Of a stretch of DNA of 64,000 bases, positions 19,716-28,038 are shown piece after piece. Below the pieces are notes generated by a model. The model saw nothing but the letters and a program-made list of their open reading frames with translations, searched no databases and was not told the DNA's origin. The position numbers were made by a program, and so were the translations under genes. Source of the stretch: Sphingobium nicotianae (GTDB lineage: Bacteria; Pseudomonadota; Alphaproteobacteria; Sphingomonadales; Sphingomonadaceae). Each line of letters opens with the position of its first letter. Within the stretch, counting starts at the first letter, position 1. The stretch spans positions 248,001 to 312,000 of the forward strand of contig NZ_JAHGAW010000005.1 of the NCBI RefSeq assembly GCF_018603885.1, given 5' to 3'.

Positions 19716-20087
19716 ATGATTATCAAATTCATAGTTACCGGAGGCGCCGCGTTTGCGGCACTCGCCTCGACAGCCGCGCTGGCAGGCACCAAGGACGCGC
19801 CCGGCGTCTATGCGGCCAGCGCGATCACGTCAGGCAATCTCGCGGTCGCCGAGCGTGTCCTGCAACCGGAAAGCTATGCCGACGCAGCCGATCCGGCCCG
19901 CCTCATCAACATCGCCACCGTTTATGTGCGGACGCAGCGCTACAGCGAGGCGCGCGCCGCTCTGCAGCGCGTCCAGGCCTTGCCCGCCGAACAGCTCGAA
20001 CTATCGGGAGGCGCGAGCTATTCGAGCCACGCCATCGCCAAAGCGATGCTGGGTCGCATGCCTGGCACCCAAGCGAGCGCGAAATGA
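19716..20087 (+). CDS. Small exported TPR-like protein
   Basis: 123 residues. Signal peptide MIIKFIVTGGAAFAALASTAALAG, then a helical region including DPARLINIATVYVRTQRYSEARAALQRVQ that reads like one degenerate tetratricopeptide unit. ATG at 19716 follows GAGAGGATTCACA. Small TPR-type proteins of this kind often accompany TonB-dependent receptors in sphingomonads. The adjoining Pho-like promoter suggests induction by phosphate starvation, an inference. Confidence 0.7.
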   Translation: MIIKFIVTGGAAFAALASTAALAGTKDAPGVYAASAITSGNLAVAERVLQPESYADAADPARLINIATVYVRTQRYSEARAALQRVQALPAEQLELSGGASYSSHAIAKAMLGRMPGTQASAK

Positions 20088-20365
20088 ACTGATCTGGGTT
20101 CGCGCCGGCCGTCGTTTGCGGGCGGCGCGATGACTGACTCGGGCCGCGCCCCGGAGTCTGATGCAGGCGAGGGTGGACCTTGAGGTCGTGCGCTCGCCTG
20201 TTTTCGAGGGGTGCGGTAATTCGCGCCCCTTAGTATTTCCGGCGCTATCGCCTTGCCTCGCTGTAATATTTTCGCGCTGCGGCGATCGCTGGCGATGATC
20301 ATATTGCGGCCGCGAACGGCGCGCGCTGCATGCATTCCCGCTGCTCCTCCGATGTTGCAACAAAT

Positions 20366-20416
20366 CTGACATCAATCTGTCATTGTAGTGACATTGAAAT
20401 AGCATCTCGCTGTCAC
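20366..20416 (+). promoter_or_regulatory. Candidate PhoB box array before the lipoprotein gene
   Basis: Direct repeats CTGACAT (20366), CTGTCAT (20377) and GTGACAT (20388) stand exactly 11 bp apart with 4-bp spacers CAAT and TGTA. A further CTGTCAC at 20410 keeps the phase two periods on, with a weaker ATAGCAT at 20399 between. The first two repeats match the Pho-box consensus CTGTCAT-N4-CTGTCAT with one mismatch. The remainder of 20088-20528 shows no gene. Confidence 0.65.
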
Positions 20417-20528
20417 ACTGATCCCCTAGCTGCCCCGTCGAGGGCGCAAGGGGGCACTTTCAGAGTCGCTTCTCCCATTGGCCGTCCTGCACTCGAATAT
20501 CCGGACCAACCCGGCAGCGGAGACGACG

Positions 20529-22193
20529 ATGAAACACACTACTCGGACCATGAACATCTTGCTGGCGGGCGTCGTTCTGCCGCTTCTCGCCGGTTGCGGC
20601 GCCAACGAGATTGCATCGCCGGGCGCGGGCTCCATCACCATCAATAATCCGGCGCCGACGCCGACTCCCACCCCGACCCCGACCCCGACGCCAGCGGTGT
20701 CAGCGGCCGCCGGTTGCCCGACGATCGCCAACACGACCCAGCTGACCGATTCGGGCACGATCACGGGCCCGACCGGAACCTGGCGCGTCTGCTCGCTGCC
20801 GGCGATCTTCAACCGCAACACCACGCTGCCCAAGGTCGCGGGCCTGCTCTATTATCTCGACCCCGCCATTCATAACGGCCGCGTCGACGTCGGCTGCGAC
20901 GGCGGCTACAGCGCCCCGACGAGCGGCGCGCCGCGCGCCAGCACGACCGTGGGTTGCACGACGGCCAACGGCTTCACGCTGAACGGCTCCGGCCAGCTGA
21001 CCGCCGACACCAACGTCACGCTGACCATCGAACCGGGCGTGATCCTGATGGGTCGCGGCGCCGCCTTCCTCGCCGTCAACCGCGGCAACAAGCTGATCGC
21101 CAACGGCACCGCGACGACGCCGATCATCTTCACCAGCCGCGACAATGTGCAGGGCCAGGAGACGGACACGTCGATCGGCCACTGGGGCGGCGTGGTCCTG
21201 ATGGGCCGCGGCCCGGTCACCGACTGCAACTTCGGCTCGCGGGCCACGAATGATTGCGAGCGCGACACCGAGGGCTCGGTCGATCCGGCGCGTTTCGGCG
21301 GCAATGACTCGGCCTACAATGCCGGCTCGATGAAATATGTGCAGATCCGCTACTCGGGCTTCATCCTGAGCGCGAATACCGAGCTGCAGGCACTGACCAA
21401 CGAGGGCATCGGCAGCGGCACGACGCTCGACTTCATCCAGAGCCATAACAGCTCGGACGACGGCACCGAGTCCTTTGGCGGTGTGGTTCGCTTCAAGCAT
21501 TATATCGCGACCGGCGCTGACGACGACAGCCTCGACTTCGACACCGGCGCGCAGGGTTCGTTCCAGTACGTCCTGCTCATCCAGCGTCCCGGTCAGGGCG
21601 ATGCGCTGTTCGAGATCGACAGCAACGGCAACGAAGCCGACACGCCGCGCTCCACGCTGCATGTCGCCAACTTCACGGGCCTTCAGCCGCAGACGAGCTC
21701 CAACAACGAGAGCGGTGGCGACCAGGCTTCGGCGCTGTTCCGCGGCAACTCGGACACGACGCTGGTCAACGGCATCATCGCGACGCCGAACAATGAGTGT
21801 ATCCGCATGAACGGATCGACCTCGGGCGGATCGGCCGTCGCTTCGCTGGTGGCCAAGTCGGTGGTGATGCAGTGCAATGCCACGAAATATCTCGGCACCG
21901 GCTCGATCACGGCGGCGCAGGTGGCAACGGCGTTCGGCGCCGGCGCCAACAACAACAGCGACAGCTTCACGCCGACGCTGGCCAGCCTGTTCGTCAATGG
22001 CACCGCCGAGACGGCCGTCGTGGCGACCGATCCCAAGACGATCGACAGCTTCTTCGACACCACGACCTATGTCGGGGCGGTCAAGGACGCGAACGACAAC
22101 TGGTACAAGGGCTGGACCTGCAACACGTCCTACGCGCCCTTCGACTCGACGTCCGACACGAACCGTAGCTGTACTTCGCTGCCGACGACCTGA
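20529..22193 (+). CDS. Large lipoprotein with beta-helix-like body, Pho-linked
   Basis: 554 residues. Lipobox LPLLAGCG, then a Thr-Pro linker (PTPTPTPTPTP at about residues 43-53, encoded by a tandem CCGACC-like tract), then a body rich in Thr, Gly, Asn and Asp. Segments such as VTLTIEPGVILMGRGAAFLA and NKLIANGTATTPIIFTSRDN are typical of parallel beta-helix surface proteins. Four Cys pairs are likely. It precedes a TonB-dependent receptor by 86 bp and a T2SS operon by 5 kb. The arrangement resembles the Caulobacter ElpS locus, whose lipoprotein is exported by T2SS under phosphate starvation; orthology is not proven. Start is ATG 20529 or 20550. Confidence 0.75.
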   Translation: MKHTTRTMNILLAGVVLPLLAGCGANEIASPGAGSITINNPAPTPTPTPTPTPTPAVSAAAGCPTIANTTQLTDSGTITGPTGTWRVCSLPAIFNRNTTLPKVAGLLYYLDPAIHNGRVDVGCDGGYSAPTSGAPRASTTVGCTTANGFTLNGSGQLTADTNVTLTIEPGVILMGRGAAFLAVNRGNKLIANGTATTPIIFTSRDNVQGQETDTSIGHWGGVVLMGRGPVTDCNFGSRATNDCERDTEGSVDPARFGGNDSAYNAGSMKYVQIRYSGFILSANTELQALTNEGIGSGTTLDFIQSHNSSDDGTESFGGVVRFKHYIATGADDDSLDFDTGAQGSFQYVLLIQRPGQGDALFEIDSNGNEADTPRSTLHVANFTGLQPQTSSNNESGGDQASALFRGNSDTTLVNGIIATPNNECIRMNGSTSGGSAVASLVAKSVVMQCNATKYLGTGSITAAQVATAFGAGANNNSDSFTPTLASLFVNGTAETAVVATDPKTIDSFFDTTTYVGAVKDANDNWYKGWTCNTSYAPFDSTSDTNRSCTSLPTT

Positions 22194-22211
22194 GGCCGCA
22201 CCTGACCGTTG

Positions 22212-22247
22212 GAGGCGGGAGGCGGCCTGACCGGCTGCCCCCGCCTC
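22212..22247 (+). terminator. Hairpin after the lipoprotein gene
   Basis: Outer arms GAGGCGGG (22212-22219) and CCCGCCTC (22240-22247) enclose an inner dyad (GGCGGCC/GGCTGCC). There is no T tract, so it may attenuate or stabilise the message between the lipoprotein and receptor genes rather than terminate fully. Confidence 0.4.
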
Positions 22248-22279
22248 ATCTCTAGATTGCATGTCCAAGGGGATATTCG

Positions 22280-24985
22280 ATGGCGACGCCGCTCAAATTT
22301 GCGAGCCTGCTGATTCTTACATCGGCGCTCGTCGCGCCTGCCGCGCTCGCGCAGACCAATCCAGCGCCGGCCGACAGTTCAGCAGATTCCGCAGCGGCGC
22401 CGGCTGGCGCCCAGGCGGCTGAAGAGGCGCCTCCTGAAGTTTCCGTGCCGGGCGGCGACATCGTCGTCGTCGGGCGCCCCAATGCCAATGTTCAGCGCGT
22501 GGCACCTGCCGTCGTCTCGATCCTGTCGACCGCCGACATCGCGCGCACCGGTGAAGGTAACATCGCCGGCGCGCTGGGCCGCGTCACCGGTCTCAGTGTC
22601 GTCGGGAGCGGTTTCGTCTATGTCCGCGGTCTGGGCGATCGCTATTCGCTCGCGCTTCTCAACGGCTCGCCGTTGCCCAGCCCCGAGCCGCTCAAGCGCT
22701 CCATTCCGCTCGACCTCTTCCCGACCAATATCGTGGCCTCGTCGCTGGTCCAGAAGAGCTATTCGGTCAATTTCCCCGGCGAGTTCGGCGGCGGCGTCAT
22801 CAACCTCACCACGAGCGCCGTGCCCAAGGACAAGTTCCTGACCCTGTCGGTCGGCGGCGGCTTCCAGTCCGAAACCACCGGCATCAACGGCTATACCTAT
22901 TACGGCAGCAAGACCGACTGGACAGGTTTCGACAATGGCGCGCGCAATACGCCCGCCGGCCTGGCCGCTTATTATGCGACGCGGCAGACCACGAGCCAGA
23001 TCACCGATGAGCAGAACCGCGTGCTTGCGAGTTCGCTGGTAACGCCGCATCTGTCGATCCTGCAGCGCGACGGCACGATCCCGCCGAACGTCACGGCGAG
23101 CCTCTCGGGCGGCACCTCGTTCGACATGGGGAGCGACACGACGCTCGGCCTGATCGCGACCGCCGGCTACAGCAATAAATGGCAGACGCGCGACGCGATC
23201 CAGCAATTCTCGAGCCAGGACGATCTCAGCTTCAAGGACTCCGATTTCGAGCGCGTCACGACCACCGATCGGGTTGTCGTGAACGGCCTGCTCGGCACCG
23301 GCATTCAGTTCGGCGACAACAAGGTTCGCGGCACCGCGCTCTACATCCGCGACACGCTGAAGAGCGCTCGCGTTGGCATTGGCTCGCGATCGCCCGGCAT
23401 CGCGACCTTCCAGACCCAGGACGCCGCCTGGTACGAGCGCCAGCTCATCGACACTCAACTCGTCGGCGAGTTCAAACCGCTGGAGGGCCTTAGCCTCGAT
23501 CTGCGTGCCGGCTACGCCAATTCGCAGCGTGAAGCGCCGACCGAGACGACGTTCGAATATTTCAAGACCAACAGCAGCACCGACCCGTATCGGGACCAAT
23601 ATCAGATCAGCCTGACCGGCAATGTCGGCACCCGGCCCCGCATCGCCTTCTCGGATCTGAACGAGAATCTGTGGTCGGGCGGTGCCGATCTCACCTACAA
23701 GGTGATACCGACCTTGAACCTGAGCGTCGGCTATTCCTATCAGCGCACCAAGCGCCTGACCTCGCGGCGCGAGTTTCAGCTCAGCGCCGACAACAGCACG
23801 CCCACCGGTGTGTTGTTGCTGCGACCCGACTTGTTATTCTCTCCCGGCGTCATCAGCGGCAAGGGCCAGAATGGCGTCGTCAACCCCTTCGGGATCGAGG
23901 CCAACGAGGTCGAACCCAACCCGATCTGGCTTGCGCGGCTGCGCAATCATGCCGGCTATGGCAAGATCAACTGGCAGGTGACGCCGGAAATCCTGATCGA
24001 TGCAGGCGTGCGCTATGAATGGGCACGCGAGCATGTCGGCCGTGTCTCGGCCTTCGCGACGGACACGGGCGTTCTGGAGAACGACATCCAGAAGCATTAC
24101 TGGCTGCCCGCCGGCACGATTACCTGGGAATTCCAGCCGGACATGCAGTTGCGCGTCAACGCCTCGAAGACGATCGCCCGTCCGCAGTTCCGCGAGTTGG
24201 TGGTCCAGCCTTACTTCGATCCGGAGACCAACCGCACCTATCGCGGCAACCGCTTCCTGACGGACAGCGAACTGATCAACGCCGAGGCGCGGTACGAATG
24301 GTATTTCGCACGTGACCAGCGCCTGTCGGTGGCCGGCTTCTTCAAGCATATCGACAGGCCGATCGAATCCTATCTGAGCCTTGATTCATCGGGCAACAGC
24401 GCGTCGACCTATTTCGCCAACGCACCCAAGGCCGATCTCTGGGGTGCCGAGTTCGAGGTCCAGAAATATGTCGACATGTCGACCTGGTCGGACGCGGCCA
24501 TGTTCGCCGCGCGCCGGCTCGTGCTGATCGCCAACTACACCTACACCAAGTCGAAGCTCAAGGTGAGCAGCGGCGATACCACCATCGGCGGCAACGAGCA
24601 GGTCACGCCGGCGTCGGCTTATTTCCGGGACGGCGCCCCGCTGACCGGGCAGTCCGATCATATCGCCAACCTGCAGATCGGCATGGAAGACACCGACAAG
24701 CTCTCGCAGCAGACACTGATCCTGTCCTATGCGAGCAAGCGCGTCACCAGCCGCGGCGTCACGGCCAACCAGCCGGACGTGTACGAGCATCCCGGCTTCA
24801 ATCTGGACTTCGTCTGGCGCCAGGGCCTCAATCTTGCCGGGCGCGATTTCGACTTCAAGTTCGAGGCGCGCAACATCCTGTACAACAAGTATAAAGAATA
24901 TCAGGAAACCGGCTCGAACCGCGTCTATTACAACTATTATAATCTCGGGACGACGTTCAACCTCTCGGTCTCGACCACGTTCTGA
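22280..24985 (+). CDS. TonB-dependent outer-membrane receptor
   Basis: 901 residues. Signal peptide to about residue 25 (AALAQ), a spacer, then a plug domain (GDIVVVGRPNANVQ as TonB-box-like start, IAGALGRVTGLSVVGSGFVYVRGLGDRY, SVNFPGEFGGGVINL) and a 22-strand barrel ending with aromatic Phe (FNLSVSTTF). The plug phrase YVRGLGDRYSLALLNGSPLP is typical of the CirA/Oar-like group common in sphingomonads and Caulobacter. Likely cotranscribed with or coregulated with the lipoprotein upstream; the substrate may be a phosphorus-containing or glycan ligand, but this is inference. ATG preceded by AAGGGGAT. Confidence 0.93.
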   Translation: MATPLKFASLLILTSALVAPAALAQTNPAPADSSADSAAAPAGAQAAEEAPPEVSVPGGDIVVVGRPNANVQRVAPAVVSILSTADIARTGEGNIAGALGRVTGLSVVGSGFVYVRGLGDRYSLALLNGSPLPSPEPLKRSIPLDLFPTNIVASSLVQKSYSVNFPGEFGGGVINLTTSAVPKDKFLTLSVGGGFQSETTGINGYTYYGSKTDWTGFDNGARNTPAGLAAYYATRQTTSQITDEQNRVLASSLVTPHLSILQRDGTIPPNVTASLSGGTSFDMGSDTTLGLIATAGYSNKWQTRDAIQQFSSQDDLSFKDSDFERVTTTDRVVVNGLLGTGIQFGDNKVRGTALYIRDTLKSARVGIGSRSPGIATFQTQDAAWYERQLIDTQLVGEFKPLEGLSLDLRAGYANSQREAPTETTFEYFKTNSSTDPYRDQYQISLTGNVGTRPRIAFSDLNENLWSGGADLTYKVIPTLNLSVGYSYQRTKRLTSRREFQLSADNSTPTGVLLLRPDLLFSPGVISGKGQNGVVNPFGIEANEVEPNPIWLARLRNHAGYGKINWQVTPEILIDAGVRYEWAREHVGRVSAFATDTGVLENDIQKHYWLPAGTITWEFQPDMQLRVNASKTIARPQFRELVVQPYFDPETNRTYRGNRFLTDSELINAEARYEWYFARDQRLSVAGFFKHIDRPIESYLSLDSSGNSASTYFANAPKADLWGAEFEVQKYVDMSTWSDAAMFAARRLVLIANYTYTKSKLKVSSGDTTIGGNEQVTPASAYFRDGAPLTGQSDHIANLQIGMEDTDKLSQQTLILSYASKRVTSRGVTANQPDVYEHPGFNLDFVWRQGLNLAGRDFDFKFEARNILYNKYKEYQETGSNRVYYNYYNLGTTFNLSVSTTF

Positions 24986-24997
24986 GCCCATGGCGCG

Positions 24998-25024
24998 GGG
25001 AGGGCGGCCTGGCGCCGTCCTCCC
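24998..25024 (+). terminator. Hairpin terminator after the TonB receptor
   Basis: 11-bp arms GGGAGGGCGGC (24998-25008) and GCCGTCCTCCC (25014-25024) with one G-U wobble and a 5-nt loop. Only a weak T-rich stretch follows. It stands between convergent genes. Confidence 0.55.
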
Positions 25025-25037
25025 TCGCGGCTTAATC

Positions 25038-26200
25038 CTAGCGCCAGGCCTTTGCCTGAGACCGCACCAGGGCGATCATGTCGCCCATGACGATATCCAC
25101 GTCCACCATGTGCAACCCCCATTGCCGCGCGACCACGCCGGCGTTGACGATGTCGCCCCGGAAATCGTCGATGCGCGCATCCTTCGGGTCGCCGTGCGGC
25201 GTCACGGCGAGATAGGAGCCGTGTTCGTCCTCAACGCAGTGGGCAGTAATCAAATCCGGCACGCGCACATAATCGGTGGCAATCGGCTTTGACGGCGTGG
25301 TCCAAGCGATCGGATCGGGGGGTTGCTCCATCTGGTCCGCAGATAGGGATGTAGCGCGACATCTCCCCCGCCGGGAGCCGCGGGATTGACGCAGGCGTTG
25401 ACTAGCCCGTCCTTCCGCGGCGCGCCGAGCACCGCATTGGCTGGCGGCGGCGCGCTGGCGCGATAGCTGTTCCAAGCGACGAGGCAGCCGGTCTGCGTGG
25501 TGCTGCGGCAAAGCGGGATGGACGTGAAGTCCCCGCCGACATCGCGCCCAGGCGGCACGCCGACATCATTGCCGGCGAGAAGCGCCGAGACCAGCAGCTT
25601 TTGCGCCGGCTTGCCGTCAATCTCTTTGCGGATCAGCTCGCGCAGGATTCCCGATCCCTGCGAATGGCCGACCAGCACGACGCCGCGACCATGATTGTCA
25701 TGCGTAAGATAATAAGCCCACGCCTTGGCCACGTCGTCATAGGCCATCTTCGGATCGCCGGGCGGCATTTTCCGCCCCAGCGCCGTGGTGGTGCGGGATC
25801 GGTACATCGGCGCGAACAGGCGGCAGACACTCGCCATGCGCGCGAACTGGGCCCGGACGGTCGGAATCTCCTCGAGATTGCCGTTACCGGGGACCAGGTC
25901 GCTGTTCGACGCCGGATCGAGCGAGGCGGTGGGATAGACGTAGAAGCAATCGACCTTCGGATGCGCGTCAGCCTTGAAGCGCTCGACGGTCAGCCTGCCG
26001 TGGGGGGCGATGATCGTCGCGTCCAGCGGCGGCGTGCAGGCGGTCATGTTGCCCGGCCGGCAGAGCCAGTGATCGAACCGCGCATAGTCCGGTGCAGGAC
26101 CGGGCATGATGACCGGCCCGGCCGGCGTTTCCTGCGCGCTCGCCGCAAAAGGCGCGGCAGTCAGCATCGCAGTGGCGAGGAGCCGTTTCAATCCCGTCAT
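25038..26200 (-). pseudogene. DUF3089 (alpha/beta-hydrolase-like) gene with a frameshift
   Basis: The N-terminal part begins at ATG 26200 (GGGAGGGGAAAGAC upstream), with a signal peptide ending ASAQ, then DUF3089 features: VDCFYVYPTASLDPASNSD, a GHSQGSG nucleophile elbow and RPxR-like loops. Near 25317-25322, a run of six C on the coding strand, the frame is lost. The true C-terminus (PPDPIAWTTPSKPIATDYVR to QAKAWR) continues in another frame and ends at 25038. One extra C would restore WSNPPDPIAW. It is therefore either a homopolymer indel from sequencing or a recent pseudogene. Function unknown, probably a periplasmic esterase-like enzyme. Confidence 0.8.
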
Positions 26201-26281
26201 GTCTTTCCCCTCCCTCAGGCTCGCCATGATCGGCCGGCATCTCCGGCAGGTCCGATCGTCATTCAGGTCGCACGGGCGGGC

Positions 26282-26908
26282 CTACCCGGTCCAGACCAGT
26301 TCCCGATACCAGCGGGTGATGATATATTTCGTCCCCGTGCGCACCTTCATGCCGTGATGGAGCGTGGCGGGGTTGAGCGCGCCGTCGGGTAGGCGATTGC
26401 TCCAGGCGAGCAGCTTGCCGGTTTCGGGCTGGATCGTCTTGCCGATCCTGGTGAAGCGCGTGGCGCCGCCCGCCTGCGGCGCGTTGAGATAGACCATCAT
26501 CGTCCAGCTGCGATTGCCGGAGCGCCCGCAATAGGTCTCGTAATCGAGGCCGCCGGGCTCGAAATAATCGGTGTGCGCCTTGAACTCCTGGCCCACCGCG
26601 TAGCGTTGACCCTGCAAGGGTTCGCCATGGGCCTCGTCGAGCCCGGCAAAGGCGGAGAGTTTGGCGTTGATGGCGTCGATGAAGGGATCGCCACTCTCCA
26701 GATCGCAGGTCTCGCTGGTGCGGAAGGCCTCGTAGCCGAGATCGTCGGCGAGGGTGGAGGGCCGCCGCCGCGCGTCGATCCGCTCGATAAGTCCCTGACA
26801 TTCCTCCGTGGTGAGGAAGTGCTTCTTGATGAAAAGGTCCAGCGCAGGGCTGGGAAAGCGCTGGATGCCGGGCTGGCCGGCGAGCAGAGGGGCTTCGAGT
26901 GTCGACAT
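26282..26908 (-). CDS. 2OG-Fe(II) oxygenase, prolyl 4-hydroxylase type
   Basis: 208 residues. The Fe ligands are His and Asp in KAHTDYFEPG and a distal His in TLHHGMKVRTGTKYI, with Lys/Arg behind it to bind 2-oxoglutarate. The middle RSWTMMVYLNAPQAGGATRF is the P4Hc signature. Such bacterial enzymes hydroxylate proline or peptidyl substrates; the target here is unknown. Single-gene unit, divergent from the T2SS operon. Confidence 0.9.
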   Translation of the reverse strand: MSTLEAPLLAGQPGIQRFPSPALDLFIKKHFLTTEECQGLIERIDARRRPSTLADDLGYEAFRTSETCDLESGDPFIDAINAKLSAFAGLDEAHGEPLQGQRYAVGQEFKAHTDYFEPGGLDYETYCGRSGNRSWTMMVYLNAPQAGGATRFTRIGKTIQPETGKLLAWSNRLPDGALNPATLHHGMKVRTGTKYIITRWYRELVWTG

Positions 26909-27028
26909 GATCTGTCGATGCCTCTAGCAAAGCAAAGCGGCGCCGATCAACCGGCGGTTCGTTAACCTTTTTACTTGTTGATGCGAAATGGTTTCAGTCG
27001 CGTGAAATTGCAGTCGATGCTTCGTTCA

Positions 27029-27046
27029 ATGTCATTTTTTTGTAAC
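27029..27046 (+). promoter_or_regulatory. Weak PhoB-like repeat upstream of gspC
   Basis: ATGTCAT (27029-27035) and TTGTAAC (27040-27046) stand 11 bp apart. The first matches 6 of 7 Pho-box positions, the second only 4 of 7. It is the only such signal in the 209-bp gap before the T2SS operon. Offered as a weak candidate because the neighbouring locus carries better copies. Confidence 0.25.
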
Positions 27047-27117
27047 GATGACGACTTGGATCGGTCATAGAGCGCGCATAGGCAGCGCTTGTTTAGCTGG
27101 AGGGCCTCACACCTAAG

Positions 27118-28038
27118 ATGCGGTGGACTGACTTCATCCGTCGTTCGCGGCAAACCGGTCCGGCCCTCTCGTCGGACATCGGTCAATGGATCGAGGCGGC
27201 CCTGCTGGTCCTGCTGCTCATCCAGGTCGCGCGTCTGCTTTGGGCTCTCGTGACGCCGGTCGGGCTGTTCGGCGAGTGGCGCGCCCGGGTGCCCGTCGTC
27301 GTCGGCGCCGATGCGCGCGGCGCGTTGTTTGCGGGCTTCGATCCCTTCTTCCGGAGCGGCATCACCGTCGGGCCGAACCAGACTCCCGTCCAACAGGTCA
27401 CCTCGCTGCCGCTCAAGCTCTATGGCATCCGCATCAACGAGGCGTCGGGGCAGGGGTCGGCGATCATCGCCAACGAAGGGGGTCAGCAGACCAGCTACGC
27501 GGTGGGCGAGGAAATCTCGCCAGGCGTGATCCTCAAGGCCGTTCAGTTCGACCATGTCATCATCGAGCGCGGCGGCGCCACCGAGCAGCTCTATATCGAT
27601 CAGTCGGGCGGAGCGGCGGAAGCTTCTGCCAGCCCGACACCCGGCGCTGCGCCGGTCGCGCCCGGCTCTCCAGGGCAAAATTCCCCGATGGGGGGTGCGA
27701 GCATCGGTCCGCCGCCGCCCCCGTTGAACGGGCAGGCCCAGCCTCAGCCCCCGGCCCAACCGCCCGCAAACCCGCTGAGCGGCGTCAGCTTCGCGCCCCG
27801 CACGGAAGCTGGCCGCGTCACCGGCATCGTGCCGAGCACGCAGGACGGCGCGGCCTTTGCGCGGGCCGGCTTCCGGTCCGGCGACATCATCGTGCAGGTC
27901 AATGGCCAGCCGATCCGCTCCGCCGGCGATGCGCAGTCGCTGCAGGGTCTGGTCCGGCCCGGCGCGCGCATTTCCCTCATGGTCGAGCGGGGCTCCGCGA
28001 CCGTGCCGATCAATCTCATACTTCCGGATGCTCGATGA
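27118..28038 (+). CDS. gspC: Type II secretion protein GspC
   Basis: 306 residues. One N-terminal membrane helix (about 25-47), the homology region (VPVVVGADARGALFAGFDPFF to VIIERGGATEQLYI), a Pro/Gln/Ala-rich linker (about 170-218) and a C-terminal PDZ domain (GRVTGIVPSTQDGAAFARAGFRSGDIIVQVNG). GspC links the inner-membrane platform to the secretin and helps choose substrates. First gene of a 13-gene operon; overlaps gspD by 4 bp. GGAGGGC precedes the ATG. Confidence 0.93.
   Translation: MRWTDFIRRSRQTGPALSSDIGQWIEAALLVLLLIQVARLLWALVTPVGLFGEWRARVPVVVGADARGALFAGFDPFFRSGITVGPNQTPVQQVTSLPLKLYGIRINEASGQGSAIIANEGGQQTSYAVGEEISPGVILKAVQFDHVIIERGGATEQLYIDQSGGAAEASASPTPGAAPVAPGSPGQNSPMGGASIGPPPPPLNGQAQPQPPAQPPANPLSGVSFAPRTEAGRVTGIVPSTQDGAAFARAGFRSGDIIVQVNGQPIRSAGDAQSLQGLVRPGARISLMVERGSATVPINLILPDAR

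Noticed and set aside
20700..22268. 522-aa minus-strand frame over the lipoprotein
   Set aside because: Arg/Ala/Gly-rich shadow; the plus strand has a lipobox and a beta-helix-like body.
27186..28034. Upstream extension of the gspD frame through gspC
   Set aside because: gspC is in another frame with TM and PDZ domains; GspD starts with a signal peptide at 28035.
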